Shown here: piece by piece, positions 8,534 through 16,833 of the stretch | Layout of the letters: each line of letters opens with the position of its first letter | Numbering within the stretch: the first letter of the stretch is position 1 | From: Devosia sp. 66-22 | GTDB taxonomy: Bacteria; Pseudomonadota; Alphaproteobacteria; Rhizobiales; Devosiaceae | Reading direction: 5' to 3' | Length of the DNA: 64,000 nucleotides | NCBI GenBank assembly: GCA_001899065.1 | Contig: MKUZ01000031.1 | Coordinates: forward strand, 207,687 to 271,686 | Program-made: the position numbers and the translations under genes | Notes under the pieces: generated by a model | What the model was told of the DNA's origin: nothing | What the model saw: only the letters and a program-made list of their open reading frames with translations | Database searches by the model: none

Positions 8534-10029
8534 TTGTCGAGCGGAAGCGCGGTGCGTTTGCTGCCGCGCTTCCGCGCATATTCGTCGGCGAGGGTGGTGA
8601 AGTCCGCAGCCGTGTAGTGGCTCAGCCATTCGCTGAACGGGTTCGACTTGCGCTTGTGTGGGAGCCCGAGCTCGAGCAGCAGCACATCGAGATAGTTGTG
8701 CATGTGCGCGCTGACCCAGTAGGCGCGCGTCGGTTCGACCAACGTGTTGGCGCGCTTCCAGTCGCGGACCCGCAGGCGGCTCGCCTCCTGTTCGTCGGGT
8801 GAAGGCAGCGCCAGGTCGCCGCGCTCGACGGCATCGAACCACAGGGCGGCGATCTCCGACGATGTAATGTGCAGCGGGTTGTGGTTGAAGCCCGCGAACA
8901 TCAGGTGCGGCAGGGCCGGGTGGACGATGTGGCGGTAGAGCTGCACGCCGTCGCTGTTGCTCTCGAATTCGCTGCGCGCCGGTTCGGGCAGGAAGGGCAG
9001 AGCGGGCCGCTTGTAGCCGATGGCGAGGATGACGGTGTCGACCTCGATCTGCATGCCGTCCGCGAGGATCACGCCCGTCTCGGTCAAGCCGGTGAGCGCC
9101 GAGCGATGCGGCTCGATCTCGCCGCGGATGACGGCGGGGACGTAACCATCGGGTGCGAGCGTGCCGCGCAACTGCCGGTGCATCGGATAGGACGGATCGA
9201 GCAAGGCAAGCCGTGCTCGCGCCGCGGCATCGTGCCGGCCGCCTCTTAGTCCCAGTGCGCGGCGGACCATGCTGTCGGTAATGCCGGCATTGATGTCGGC
9301 GGAGCGTGGGTTGTAGCGCTGGGTGAGCTGTTGCAGGCGGTGCGGATAGACCCATGAGCGCGAAAAGAAGCTCGACAGCCGTTCGGTCGCGAGGCGCGAG
9401 GTGTACTGGCCCAGCATCTTGCGCGGGATCATCCAGCGCGCTTCGCGGAAGATGTGGTGGATCTGCGGCGCGTGGCCGACGGCGAAGCTCGCCATGTCGA
9501 CAGCGCTCTTGCCCAGTCCGATGATGGCGACGCGCTGGCCGTCGAGCATGTCGGGGCCGGTCACCTCGTGTTCGGTCAGCACCTGGCCCGTGAAGCGCTC
9601 GCGGCCCTCGAGCGCGATCTCGGCCTTTTCGTGCGTGTAGTGGCCCGCGGCGACGACCACCGCGTCGGCATCGTGGGTGATCGGGCTGCCGGGTGTGTTG
9701 AGGCCGAGCCGCCAGCCCGGGGGGATCGGTGCGAGGTCGGTGACCTCGTGGCCATAGCGCACATCGAGCGCGTAATGCGCGATGGCGGCCTCCACATAGC
9801 GGCGGATGTCGGCGGCCGATGGAAACGGACCCGGATCGAACGGCCAAGGGAAATCGCTGAAGGCATAGAGCTCACGGTGATTCTGGAGCTGTACGCCAGC
9901 ATAGGCGCGGGCCCATACGCCGCCCGGCGCGGACGCGCGCTCGTAGATCGTCACCTCATGGCCGAGGCGCTTGAGCGTCTTGGCGGCGGCGATGCCGCAC
10001 ACCCCGCATCCGATGACAGCGACCCGCAT
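8530..10029 (-). CDS. flavin-containing monooxygenase-like protein
   Basis: A 499-residue FAD/NADPH enzyme. The FAD motif GCGVCG at residues 7-12 follows RVAVI, a second nucleotide motif GLGKSA comes mid-protein, and the ATGY-like segment AIGYKRP near residue 330 is typical of FMO/Baeyer-Villiger relatives. The ATG at 10029 is preceded by a perfect AAGGAGG five bases away, which excludes the 29-residue longer version. The gene is divergent from a luciferase-like flavin oxidoreductase, suggesting a shared role in oxidising an organic compound. The substrate is unknown. Confidence 0.9.
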   Translation of the reverse strand: MRVAVIGCGVCGIAAAKTLKRLGHEVTIYERASAPGGVWARAYAGVQLQNHRELYAFSDFPWPFDPGPFPSAADIRRYVEAAIAHYALDVRYGHEVTDLAPIPPGWRLGLNTPGSPITHDADAVVVAAGHYTHEKAEIALEGRERFTGQVLTEHEVTGPDMLDGQRVAIIGLGKSAVDMASFAVGHAPQIHHIFREARWMIPRKMLGQYTSRLATERLSSFFSRSWVYPHRLQQLTQRYNPRSADINAGITDSMVRRALGLRGGRHDAAARARLALLDPSYPMHRQLRGTLAPDGYVPAVIRGEIEPHRSALTGLTETGVILADGMQIEVDTVILAIGYKRPALPFLPEPARSEFESNSDGVQLYRHIVHPALPHLMFAGFNHNPLHITSSEIAALWFDAVERGDLALPSPDEQEASRLRVRDWKRANTLVEPTRAYWVSAHMHNYLDVLLLELGLPHKRKSNPFSEWLSHYTAADFTTLADEYARKRGSKRTALPLDN

Positions 10030-10137
10030 GCCGGCCTCCTTGCGCGCGCCAGCCGGCGGCGCCGGCATAAGGCCCGATGGCCCCATTGATGTCCAGTTCG
10101 GCTGGAATTTCGGCAAGCCGATGACGATATTGGCGAA

Positions 10138-11133
10138 ATGACCCTGCCGCTTTCGATCCTCGATCTCGCCCCCGTCCCCGACGGCACGACCTCACCTGAA
10201 GCCCTGCAGAACATCGTCAGCCTCGCCAGGCTCGGCGACGAGCTTGGCTACACCCGCGTCTGGTATGCCGAACATCACGGCATGCCCTCGATCGCCTCGT
10301 CGTCGCCCGAGGTGCTGATTGCGACGGCGGCCGCGAACACGCGGCGTATCCATGTGGGGTCGGGCGGCGTGATGCTGCCCAACCATGTGCCGCTGCGCGT
10401 GGTCGAGACCTACCGCACGCTCAACGGTCTCCATCCCGGCCGCATTGATCTCGGCATCGGACGAGCCGGGGGCAGCGACGGGCGAACGCTCAGCGCGCTG
10501 CGCTCGACCGACGGCAGCTACTTCTCGCACGAGCTCGCCGAACTACTGGCGTTCGAGGAAGGCACGTTCCCCGCCGATCATCCGTTCGCGCCGATCGCTG
10601 TCGTGCCCGAGAAGGTCGCGCTGCCGCCGATTTTCCTCCTTGGCTCATCCGGCGCCAGCGCGGCAGCGGCCGGGCAGCTGGGGGTCGGCTATTCGTTCGC
10701 CGCGCATTTCTCGGCGACACCGGCTGCGCCGGCCTTCGCCGCCTATCGTGCGGCGTTCCGGCCCTCGGCGCAGTTCGACAGGCCGCACGCAATCCTCGCC
10801 GTTTCGGCGCTTGTCGCGCCAAGCGAGGAGGAGGCCAGATACCTCTCGAGCTCGCAGGCGGTGAGCTGGGCGCTGTTCCACTCGGGCGATCTGCGCCGGC
10901 TGCTCGCACCCGAACAGGCGAGCAAATGGCCGCTGACGCCGCAGCAGGAGGCGATCGTTGCCAATCAGGGCAAGCTGTGGATTGTCGGCGACCAGCAGCA
11001 GGTCAAGGCGACGATCGAAGCGCAGGCGGAGGCCGCCGGCGCCGATGAGGTGATGGTGACCACCACGGCGTGGAGCCACGCGCACCGGCTGCGGTCGTAC
11101 CGGCTCCTCGCGGATGCGTTCGGGCTGACTTAA
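10138..11133 (+). CDS. LLM-class flavin-dependent oxidoreductase
   Basis: A luciferase-like monooxygenase of 331 residues. Segments [23 protein letters not shown] and [17 protein letters not shown] match the FMN-binding TIM barrel of the MsnO8/YhbW subfamily, which lacks a proven physiological substrate. The 108-base gap to the divergent FMO-like gene presumably holds both promoters. The TAA stop shares three bases with the leuB stop. Flavin would be supplied by a reductase not seen here. Confidence 0.9.
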   Translation: MTLPLSILDLAPVPDGTTSPEALQNIVSLARLGDELGYTRVWYAEHHGMPSIASSSPEVLIATAAANTRRIHVGSGGVMLPNHVPLRVVETYRTLNGLHPGRIDLGIGRAGGSDGRTLSALRSTDGSYFSHELAELLAFEEGTFPADHPFAPIAVVPEKVALPPIFLLGSSGASAAAAGQLGVGYSFAAHFSATPAAPAFAAYRAAFRPSAQFDRPHAILAVSALVAPSEEEARYLSSSQAVSWALFHSGDLRRLLAPEQASKWPLTPQQEAIVANQGKLWIVGDQQQVKATIEAQAEAAGADEVMVTTTAWSHAHRLRSYRLLADAFGLT

Positions 11134-12224
11134 GCTGCGAGCTTCTTGAGCACGGCGGCGCCCATTTCCTCGGTGCCCACCGACTTGCCGCCCTGCGCGA
11201 TGTCGCCGGTGCGCAGGCCATCGTCGAGCACGGCGGCAATCGACGCCTCGAGCTTGTTGGCGAGCTCGATCAGGCCGAAGGAATAGCGCAGCGCCATGGC
11301 AAAGCTCGCCAGCATGGCGATCGGGTTGGCGACGCCCTTGCCGGCGATATCGGGGGCCGAGCCGTGCACCGGCTCGTACAGCGCCTTGCGGCGGCCATTG
11401 GCATCGGGCGCGCCGAGCGAGGCGGAAGGCAACATGCCGAGCGAGCCGGTGAGCATCGCCGCGGCGTCCGAGAGGATGTCGCCGAACAGATTGTCGGTGA
11501 CCATCACGTCGAACTGCTTGGGGTTGCGGACGAGCTGCATCGCCGCATTGTCGGCGAGGATGTGGTGGAAGGCGACGTCGGAATAGTCCCGGGCGACGGA
11601 CTGGGCGACTTCGTCCCACAATACGCCTGACTTCATGACGTTCTTCTTGTCGGCCGAGTGCACCTTCTTGCCGCGGGTGCGGGCGAGGTCGAAGGCGACG
11701 CGCACGATGCGGTCGATCTCATAGGTCTCGTAGACCTGGGTATCGACGGCGCGCTTCTGGCCATTGCCCAGGTCGGTGATCTCCTTGGGCTCGCCGAAAT
11801 AGACGCCGCCGGTGAGTTCGCGCACGATCAGGATGTCGAGGCCCTCGACCAGCTCGCGCTTGAGCGAGGAGGCTTCGGCGAGCGCCGGGTAGCAGATGGC
11901 CGGGCGGAGATTGGCGAAAAGCTGCAGATCCTTGCGCAGGCGGAGGAGGCCGGCTTCGGGGCGCACCTCGTAGGGTACCTTGTCCCATTTCGGTCCACCG
12001 ACAGCGCCGAAGATCACCGCGTCGGCGGCGAGGGCCTTCCGCATATCGTCTTCGGAGATGGCCGCGCCGTGCTTGTCATAGGCCGAGCCGCCAACAAGGC
12101 CGCGGTCGATCGAGAAGTCGCCCTTGCCCTCCTTGTTGAGCCAGGCGACGAGCTTTTCGACTTCGCCCATGACCTCGACGCCGATGCCGTCGCCGGGGAG
12201 CAGGAAGAGGGAATGAGTGGCCAT
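11130..12224 (-). CDS. leuB: 3-isopropylmalate dehydrogenase
   Basis: Oxidatively decarboxylates 3-isopropylmalate with NAD in leucine synthesis. The 364-residue protein begins at the ATG before [14 protein letters not shown]. Substrate- and metal-binding segments are visible: [26 protein letters not shown] and the [20 protein letters not shown] stretch. [14 protein letters not shown] is the nucleotide-site signature. An upstream ATG at 12260 lacks support. leuD lies 2.4 kb upstream on the same strand, with gdh and other genes between. Confidence 0.97.
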   Translation of the reverse strand: MATHSLFLLPGDGIGVEVMGEVEKLVAWLNKEGKGDFSIDRGLVGGSAYDKHGAAISEDDMRKALAADAVIFGAVGGPKWDKVPYEVRPEAGLLRLRKDLQLFANLRPAICYPALAEASSLKRELVEGLDILIVRELTGGVYFGEPKEITDLGNGQKRAVDTQVYETYEIDRIVRVAFDLARTRGKKVHSADKKNVMKSGVLWDEVAQSVARDYSDVAFHHILADNAAMQLVRNPKQFDVMVTDNLFGDILSDAAAMLTGSLGMLPSASLGAPDANGRRKALYEPVHGSAPDIAGKGVANPIAMLASFAMALRYSFGLIELANKLEASIAAVLDDGLRTGDIAQGGKSVGTEEMGAAVLKKLAA

Positions 12225-12314
12225 GATGTCCTCGCCGTACTGGTGGTTACGGGCCGGCACATAGGAGCTTTTGGGTCTCTAGCGCAAGGGCGGAAACCGC
12301 CCGGCGCGTCCACC

Positions 12315-12336
12315 GGGCCGGCGCTGGCGCCGGCCC
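12315..12336. terminator. GC-rich hairpin after the glutamate dehydrogenase gene
   Basis: A perfect 10-base inverted repeat, GGGCCGGCGC-TG-GCGCCGGCCC, 18 bases beyond the leftward gdh stop. It has no T-tract. Flanking pieces CCGGCACATAGG (about 12255) and CCTATGTCGG (about 12336) add a weaker outer inverted repeat. It may be a terminator or a dispersed palindrome. Confidence 0.45.
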
Positions 12337-12353
12337 CTATGTCGGTGTGGCCG

Positions 12354-13617
12354 CTAGCTGACGAAGAAGGGCTGGGTGCCGTGCGCCTCGATGGCGGTGG
12401 CGAGGCGACCGAGCGCGTGGATGTAGGCGGCGCTGCGCATCGACACCTTGCGCTCGGCGGCGATCGACCAGATGGCGCGGCCCTCGCGCTCGACGATCTT
12501 GAGCAGGCGCTGATGGATCTCGTCGAGGTCCCAGTAATAGCCCTGCCGGTTCTGCACCCATTCGAAATAGGAGACCGTGACGCCGCCGGCATTGGCGAGG
12601 ATGTCGGGGAGCACGGTGACGCCGCGCTGCGCGAGGATCTTGTCGGCATCGGGCGTGACCGGTCCGTTGGCCAGCTCGAGCACGACCCGGGCCTTGATGG
12701 TTCCGGCATTGCCGGCATCGATCATGTCCTCGAGCGCGGCGGGGACCAGCAGGTCGGCCTCGACGGCAATGAGGGTGGCGGGATCGATGACCTGCGCGCC
12801 GAGGTCGGCGGCCATGTCGGCGACCCTGCGGCCGGCTTCCTTGCCGGCGACGAGGCGGGTCACGTCGAGCCCTTCGGGGCGATGGATGGCGCCGGTCGAG
12901 TCCGAGACGGCGACGATTTTGTTGCCGTCGGCGGCCGAAAGCAGGGCGTAGAACTGGCCGGCATTGCCGAAACCCTGGATGGCGACGGTGTGGGCGCGGT
13001 CGAGGCCGAGCTCGCGGGCGAGATGGCGCACCAGGTAGAAGCCGCCGCGCGCCGTGGCGTCGTTGCGGCCGAGCGAACCGCCGAGCGCGATCGGCTTGCC
13101 GGTGATGACGGCGGGGGAGACCTGGCCGACGATCTGGCCGTATTCATCCGCCATCCAGCCCATGATCATGGCGTTGGTGTAGACGTCGGGCGCCGGAATA
13201 TCGCGGTCGGGCCCGATGATGCGGGCGAAGGCCTGCACATAGGCGCGCGACAGGCGCTCGACTTCGGACTTGGAGAGCTGGTGCGGGTCGACGCGCACGG
13301 CGCCCTTGCCGCCGCCATAGGGCAGGTTCATCACCGCGCATTTGAAGGTCATCCAGAAGGCCAGCGTCGACCTCCTCGATGCTGGCGTCGGGGTGGAAGC
13401 GGATGCCGCCCTTGGTGGGACCGCGGGTGTCGTCGTAGCGGCAGCGCCAAGCGAGGAAGGATTTGCGTGAGCCGTCATCCATGCGGATCATCAGGCGCGT
13501 CTTGGTGGTTTCGCGCGGATATTTGAGTTTCTCGATGACGTCCGGATCGATCTGCAGATGGCTGGCCGCCTCTTCGAGACGGATCAGGGCACGGTCCAGA
13601 AGGGTATCATCGCTCAT
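12354..13617 (-). pseudogene. gdhA: Glu/Leu/Phe/Val dehydrogenase, frameshifted
   Basis: Glutamate dehydrogenase-type gene split between two frames. Frame one (start ATG 13617, with GGAG six bases upstream) encodes about 82 good residues to FHPDASIEEV. Frame two continues from LAFWMTFKCAVMNLPYGGGKG (active-site lysine region) through the dinucleotide motif IQGFGNAGQ to the C-terminal NAGGVTVSYFEW. The join is at about 13365-13371. Comparison with the usual EEVxxLAFW spacing suggests two bases missing, as if one GA were lost from GAGA. Together the parts give about 420 residues, the full family length. It could be a recent mutation or an assembly error; both halves are otherwise well preserved. 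Confidence 0.85.
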
Positions 13618-13787
13618 AGCGGCTCCGGTTGGTCAGAAACTGTGCGCATCGCATAAATTGCGGGCACTTCTCTGCCACGGCGACGAAAGTCGGTCAACAA
13701 AGCTGACCGATATTGCCTAGATCGGCCCCATTGTGCCTACCAGCTGAGCATATTGGCCGAGCCAGCGTTCCGGCCTATATCACGGCC

Positions 13788-14180
13788 ATGACTCTGGTCT
13801 TTCCCACCCAGCCGCTGCCGGAAATCGTTGTCAATTCGGACGACCGGGACCGGGTGCTGCTGCTCGCCGAGCGCGTCACGGAGCGGATGCCCTATGTGTC
13901 GGCCTATCTCGAGCGCGAGCTCAACCGGGCGGAAATCTGCCAGCCCTGGGAGCCGGCCGGGGTGTCGATGGGTCACCAGGTGCTGTTCCGGCTCGACGAC
14001 GAACCGCGAGTGCGACTGGGCCGGCTGAGCTACCCGAACCGGCCGCTGACCGAGAAGGGAAATGTGCCCATCCTGGGCGCCGTCGGTGCGGCGCTGATCG
14101 GGATGCGCCGCAAGGCGAGCATCGAGTGGCTCGACAATGGCCGGCTGCGCACCCTCACGGTGCTCGATTACGGCTGGTAG
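13788..14180 (+). CDS. Rnk/GreA C-terminal-domain protein
   Basis: A 130-residue protein resembling the nucleoside diphosphate kinase regulator Rnk. An N-terminal helical hairpin (LAERVTERMPYVSAYLERELNRAE) precedes a GreA/GreB C-terminal fold (VSMGHQVLFRLDDE, GNVPILGAVGAALIGMRRKASIEW). These proteins bind RNA polymerase near the secondary channel. The ATG at 13788 fits the family length; an upstream in-frame start at 13713 would add an unrelated 25 residues. It is convergent with the RidA-like gene, seven bases apart. Confidence 0.78.
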   Translation: MTLVFPTQPLPEIVVNSDDRDRVLLLAERVTERMPYVSAYLERELNRAEICQPWEPAGVSMGHQVLFRLDDEPRVRLGRLSYPNRPLTEKGNVPILGAVGAALIGMRRKASIEWLDNGRLRTLTVLDYGW

Positions 14181-14187
14181 CCGCCGG

Positions 14188-14577
14188 TCAGCTCTTGGCC
14201 GCGCCGATGCGAGCGGTGACCTCGATCTCGATCTTCATCGCCTCCTCGATCATCTTGACGATGAGCATGGAGGCGGCCGGGCGGATGTCCTTGAACACTG
14301 CGCCCACGGCGTCGACGACGTCGTCGACATAGGAGGCGTCGCCGACGTAATAGGTGACGCGCACGGTATCCTCGATCGAGGCGCCGGCCTGCCGCAGGGC
14401 CTTGTCGATGGTGGCGAGGGCATTGCGCGCCTGTTCGCCGACACTCTCGGGCATCTTCATGGTGGCGTAGTCGTAGCCGGTGGTGCCGGATACATAGACG
14501 GTGTCCTCATGACGCACGGCGCGGGAATAGCCGAACTTCTGCTCGAAGGGCGAGCCGGTCGAAACGCGTTGCACCAT
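14188..14577 (-). CDS. RidA-family protein
   Basis: A YjgF/RidA fold protein of 129 residues; canonical members hydrolyse reactive enamines/imines from amino-acid metabolism. Segments YVSGTTGYDYATMKMPESVGEQARNALATIDKAL and KIEIEVTARI are typical. The usual catalytic Arg in the PAR motif reads PAA here (IRPAAS), so it belongs to a non-canonical subgroup and may lack deaminase activity. The ATG at 14577 lies three bases after the leuD stop; a GTG at 14589 would overlap leuD. Coupling to leuD is likely. Confidence 0.88.
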   Translation of the reverse strand: MVQRVSTGSPFEQKFGYSRAVRHEDTVYVSGTTGYDYATMKMPESVGEQARNALATIDKALRQAGASIEDTVRVTYYVGDASYVDDVVDAVGAVFKDIRPAASMLIVKMIEEAMKIEIEVTARIGAAKS

Positions 14578-14579
14578 CG

Positions 14580-15185
14580 TCAGATCCACGGCCGCTGGTT
14601 GGCGATCTTGCCCTCATAGGAGGCGATTTCGGCGCTTTCCTTGAGGGTTGTCGCGATGTCGTCGAGGCCCTCGAGCAGCACATGCTTGCGCGCCGGGTCG
14701 ATGTCGAAATGGATGGTGCCGCCGTCCGGCCCCTTGATGGTCTGGCTTTCGAGGTCGACCGAGATGGTGGCGTTGGAGCCGCGCTCGGCATCATCCATCA
14801 GGAGCTTGAGCTGCTCGGGCGTCACGACGATGGGCAGAATGCCGTTCTTGAAGCAGTTGTTGTAGAAGATGTCGGCGAAACTGGTCGAGATCACGCAGCG
14901 CACGCCGAAATCCAGCAGGGCCCAGGGCGCATGCTCGCGCGACGAGCCGCAGCCGAAATTGTCACCGGCCACGATGATCGAGGCGTGCCGGTAGGCCGGC
15001 TTGTTGAGCACGAAATCGGCGTTCTCCGAACCGTCCTCGTTGTAGCGCATCTCCGAGAATAGGGCGGTGCCAAGGCCGGTGCGCTTGATCGTCTTAAGGT
15101 ACTGCTTGGGAATGATCATGTCGGTGTCGATATTGATGATCGGCAGCGGCGCGGCGACTCCGGTGAGTTGCGTGAATTTGTCCAT
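14580..15185 (-). CDS. leuD: 3-isopropylmalate dehydratase small subunit
   Basis: The swivel-domain partner of LeuC. At 201 residues it has the usual length. Typical segments are [23 protein letters not shown], the substrate-loop motif [17 protein letters not shown] and [23 protein letters not shown]. It is followed closely by the RidA-like gene. Its partner leuC is 14 kb away on the opposite strand. Confidence 0.97.
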   Translation of the reverse strand: MDKFTQLTGVAAPLPIINIDTDMIIPKQYLKTIKRTGLGTALFSEMRYNEDGSENADFVLNKPAYRHASIIVAGDNFGCGSSREHAPWALLDFGVRCVISTSFADIFYNNCFKNGILPIVVTPEQLKLLMDDAERGSNATISVDLESQTIKGPDGGTIHFDIDPARKHVLLEGLDDIATTLKESAEIASYEGKIANQRPWI

Positions 15186-15286
15186 GGCAGAACCCCTTTC
15201 GAGCGCGGGTAATGACCCGGACGCGCCCGGAAATCAAGGGCATGGGCCGACGCCGCGCTCGCCAGGCGCCGGCGCTGGCGTGCGGC

Positions 15287-15583
15287 TCAGGCCGGGACGA
15301 ACTCGAAATCGTTGTCGAGCACGCCTTCGACGCGGTCGCCGACCTGCAGGACCAGCTTCTGGTTCTTGAGCTCGGCGATCCATTCATCCCACGCCACGAG
15401 GTCGAGGCCGCCGGGCCGGTCCTGCTCCTGGGATTCGCCGGAATTGAGCAGGTACTGGTCGAACACGATGCGGAGCGTGATCTGCGAGCGGGTGCCGGAG
15501 GGCAGTTCGGACCAGGCGGGCTGGCCGCCGCGGGCCTCGGCCCACTGGCGGATTTCATCGGCGGTTCTGAGGATACGGGACAT
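15287..15583 (-). CDS. hypothetical 98-residue protein, paralogue 1
   Basis: Not recognised as a named family. It has 98 residues with Trp-rich segments IRQWAEARGGQPAW and LVAWDEWIAELKNQKLVLQV, ending DNDFEFVPA. GGAG stands six bases before the chosen ATG; a longer in-frame version to 15835 would run through a terminator and the neighbouring gene. It is the same length as the next gene upstream and clearly related to it (GL-x-x-VxWxxWxAEL...LxLxV...EFV). No signal peptide or membrane segment is present, so it is probably cytoplasmic. A GC palindrome at 15258-15278 follows it. Confidence 0.75.
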   Translation of the reverse strand: MSRILRTADEIRQWAEARGGQPAWSELPSGTRSQITLRIVFDQYLLNSGESQEQDRPGGLDLVAWDEWIAELKNQKLVLQVGDRVEGVLDNDFEFVPA

Positions 15584-15591
15584 GGGACGCT

Positions 15592-15621
15592 CCAAAACAA
15601 ATGGCCCGGCGAACGGGCCAT
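15592..15621 (-). terminator. intrinsic terminator between the paralogues
   Basis: A perfect 8-base inverted repeat, ATGGCCCG (15601-15608) and CGGGCCAT (15614-15621), with a five-base loop. Reading leftward it is followed by the T-rich ATTTGTTTT. It would end transcription of the 15643-15939 gene. Confidence 0.65.
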
Positions 15622-15642
15622 CACAGTAGCCGGAATCGGCGG

Positions 15643-15939
15643 TTAGTTGAGAGTCTTGCGCTCGACGAATTCGTACTCGGTATCGCCGTTCTCGGAAACC
15701 CGCAGGGCGAGTTGCTGCCGGTCGAGCTCGGCGAGCCAGGCGGCCCACGAGACCGGGCTCAATCCCTGGTCGGTGGCCGGCATATCCGCCGGGCGGGGCG
15801 GCCGTTCGAACCTGAGCGCCAGGCGGGCCCGCCATTCGCCGAAGCGATTGGGGGAGCGAGACATGGCCGGCAGGCCGTGGCGCTCGGCAACCCAGGCCTG
15901 GATGTCCCGGTGGCGCGTCAGTGTATGTGCGTGCGTCAT
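15643..15939 (-). CDS. hypothetical 98-residue protein, paralogue 2
   Basis: Function unknown. It has exactly the same length as its downstream neighbour and the same layout: IQAWVAERHGLPAM near the start, a basic middle part, then GLSPVSWAAWLAELDRQQLALRV and an EYEFVE ending. The pair looks like an old tandem duplication, now quite diverged, each copy with its own transcription stop or start signals. No catalytic motif was seen. Confidence 0.75.
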   Translation of the reverse strand: MTHAHTLTRHRDIQAWVAERHGLPAMSRSPNRFGEWRARLALRFERPPRPADMPATDQGLSPVSWAAWLAELDRQQLALRVSENGDTEYEFVERKTLN

Positions 15940-16050
15940 TGTTCCCCTCCCAAAGCTCTACGCGTCAAACTTCGCGGCAAGGCCGTGGTTCCGAACGCAA
16001 CTGGGAGAGTTGGACTCAAACTTGAGCGGAACCGCCCGCCGCCGTCTCTT

Positions 16051-16833
16051 CTACTCGCTGAGTCGCGTGGCGAGTTTGAGGCGCGTCAAATCCGCCGGCG
16101 AAAAATAGCTCAGCCGGTCGGGCGGCGTTTCGAGGGCGCGCAGCCACACTTCGCCGTCGACGCCCATGTCGAGGAGATAGCGCGAGATCTCGGCGGTCAT
16201 GCTCTGCGCGTCGCTCATGGCACTGCCGGCGGCGGCCAGGCGCGAGGCAAGCGTGGAGTCGGCGGGCGTCGCGGCATAGATCTGGTGCACCGCGATGGCG
16301 GTGGTCGGCGACGCCACGCGCTCACTGCCACCGGCAAAGACCAGCGGACAGGATGAGGCGCAAAGCGCGCCCGCGGCAACGGACGTGGCAAAACCCTTCT
16401 CACGGATCAGGCGGCCCATTTCGAGCGCATCGGCGACCGAGCCGCCAGGCGAATCGAGCGCGACGGTCTTGATGTACTCGGCGAAGGCCGCAACCTGCTC
16501 GGCGAAGCCGGCGGCCGAACCCGGCATGATGGTGCCGGTGACGGTGAGCGCACCGCCGCTGCCCAGCTTGATCTCGAGCGGCTGGCGCAGCACGTCCATG
16601 GGCGTCGATATGTCGGGGCCGGGCGCGCCGCCGGGAGAGGACGGGTCGAAGGCGGGCAGGATCGGCACGAGTTCGGAGGGAAGGGCCAGCGGCTGCTGGC
16701 CGCTGAGCTCGGTGTAGTCGAGATAGAGGATCACCGCGGTGGCCGAGAGCAGGCCGAAGAAGGCGGCGCGGATGATGGCGCCGTCCTCGAACGCTGCGGC
16801 CCAGTCGACGATGCGGCGGGTGACCGTGGGCAT
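16051..16833 (-). CDS. membrane-anchored ClpP-like protease (COG3904 type)
   Basis: A 260-residue protein with one N-terminal membrane helix (about residues 22-39), a Pro-rich linker and a ClpP/crotonase-fold domain. LDSPGGSVADALEMGRLIRE resembles ClpP and signal-peptide peptidase SppA. Ser160 in CASSCPLVFAGG and His183 in AVHQIY occupy the positions of the ClpP catalytic Ser and His. The domain probably faces the periplasm. The start overlaps the stop of the upstream membrane-protein gene by ATGA, implying the two work together. The substrate is unknown. Confidence 0.75.
   Translation of the reverse strand: MPTVTRRIVDWAAAFEDGAIIRAAFFGLLSATAVILYLDYTELSGQQPLALPSELVPILPAFDPSSPGGAPGPDISTPMDVLRQPLEIKLGSGGALTVTGTIMPGSAAGFAEQVAAFAEYIKTVALDSPGGSVADALEMGRLIREKGFATSVAAGALCASSCPLVFAGGSERVASPTTAIAVHQIYAATPADSTLASRLAAAGSAMSDAQSMTAEISRYLLDMGVDGEVWLRALETPPDRLSYFSPADLTRLKLATRLSE

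Noticed and set aside
6743-9847. Long antisense frame opposite the ABC exporter and in another frame of the FMO gene
   Set aside because: Arg/His/Ala-rich, no motif, and both overlapped genes are well supported.
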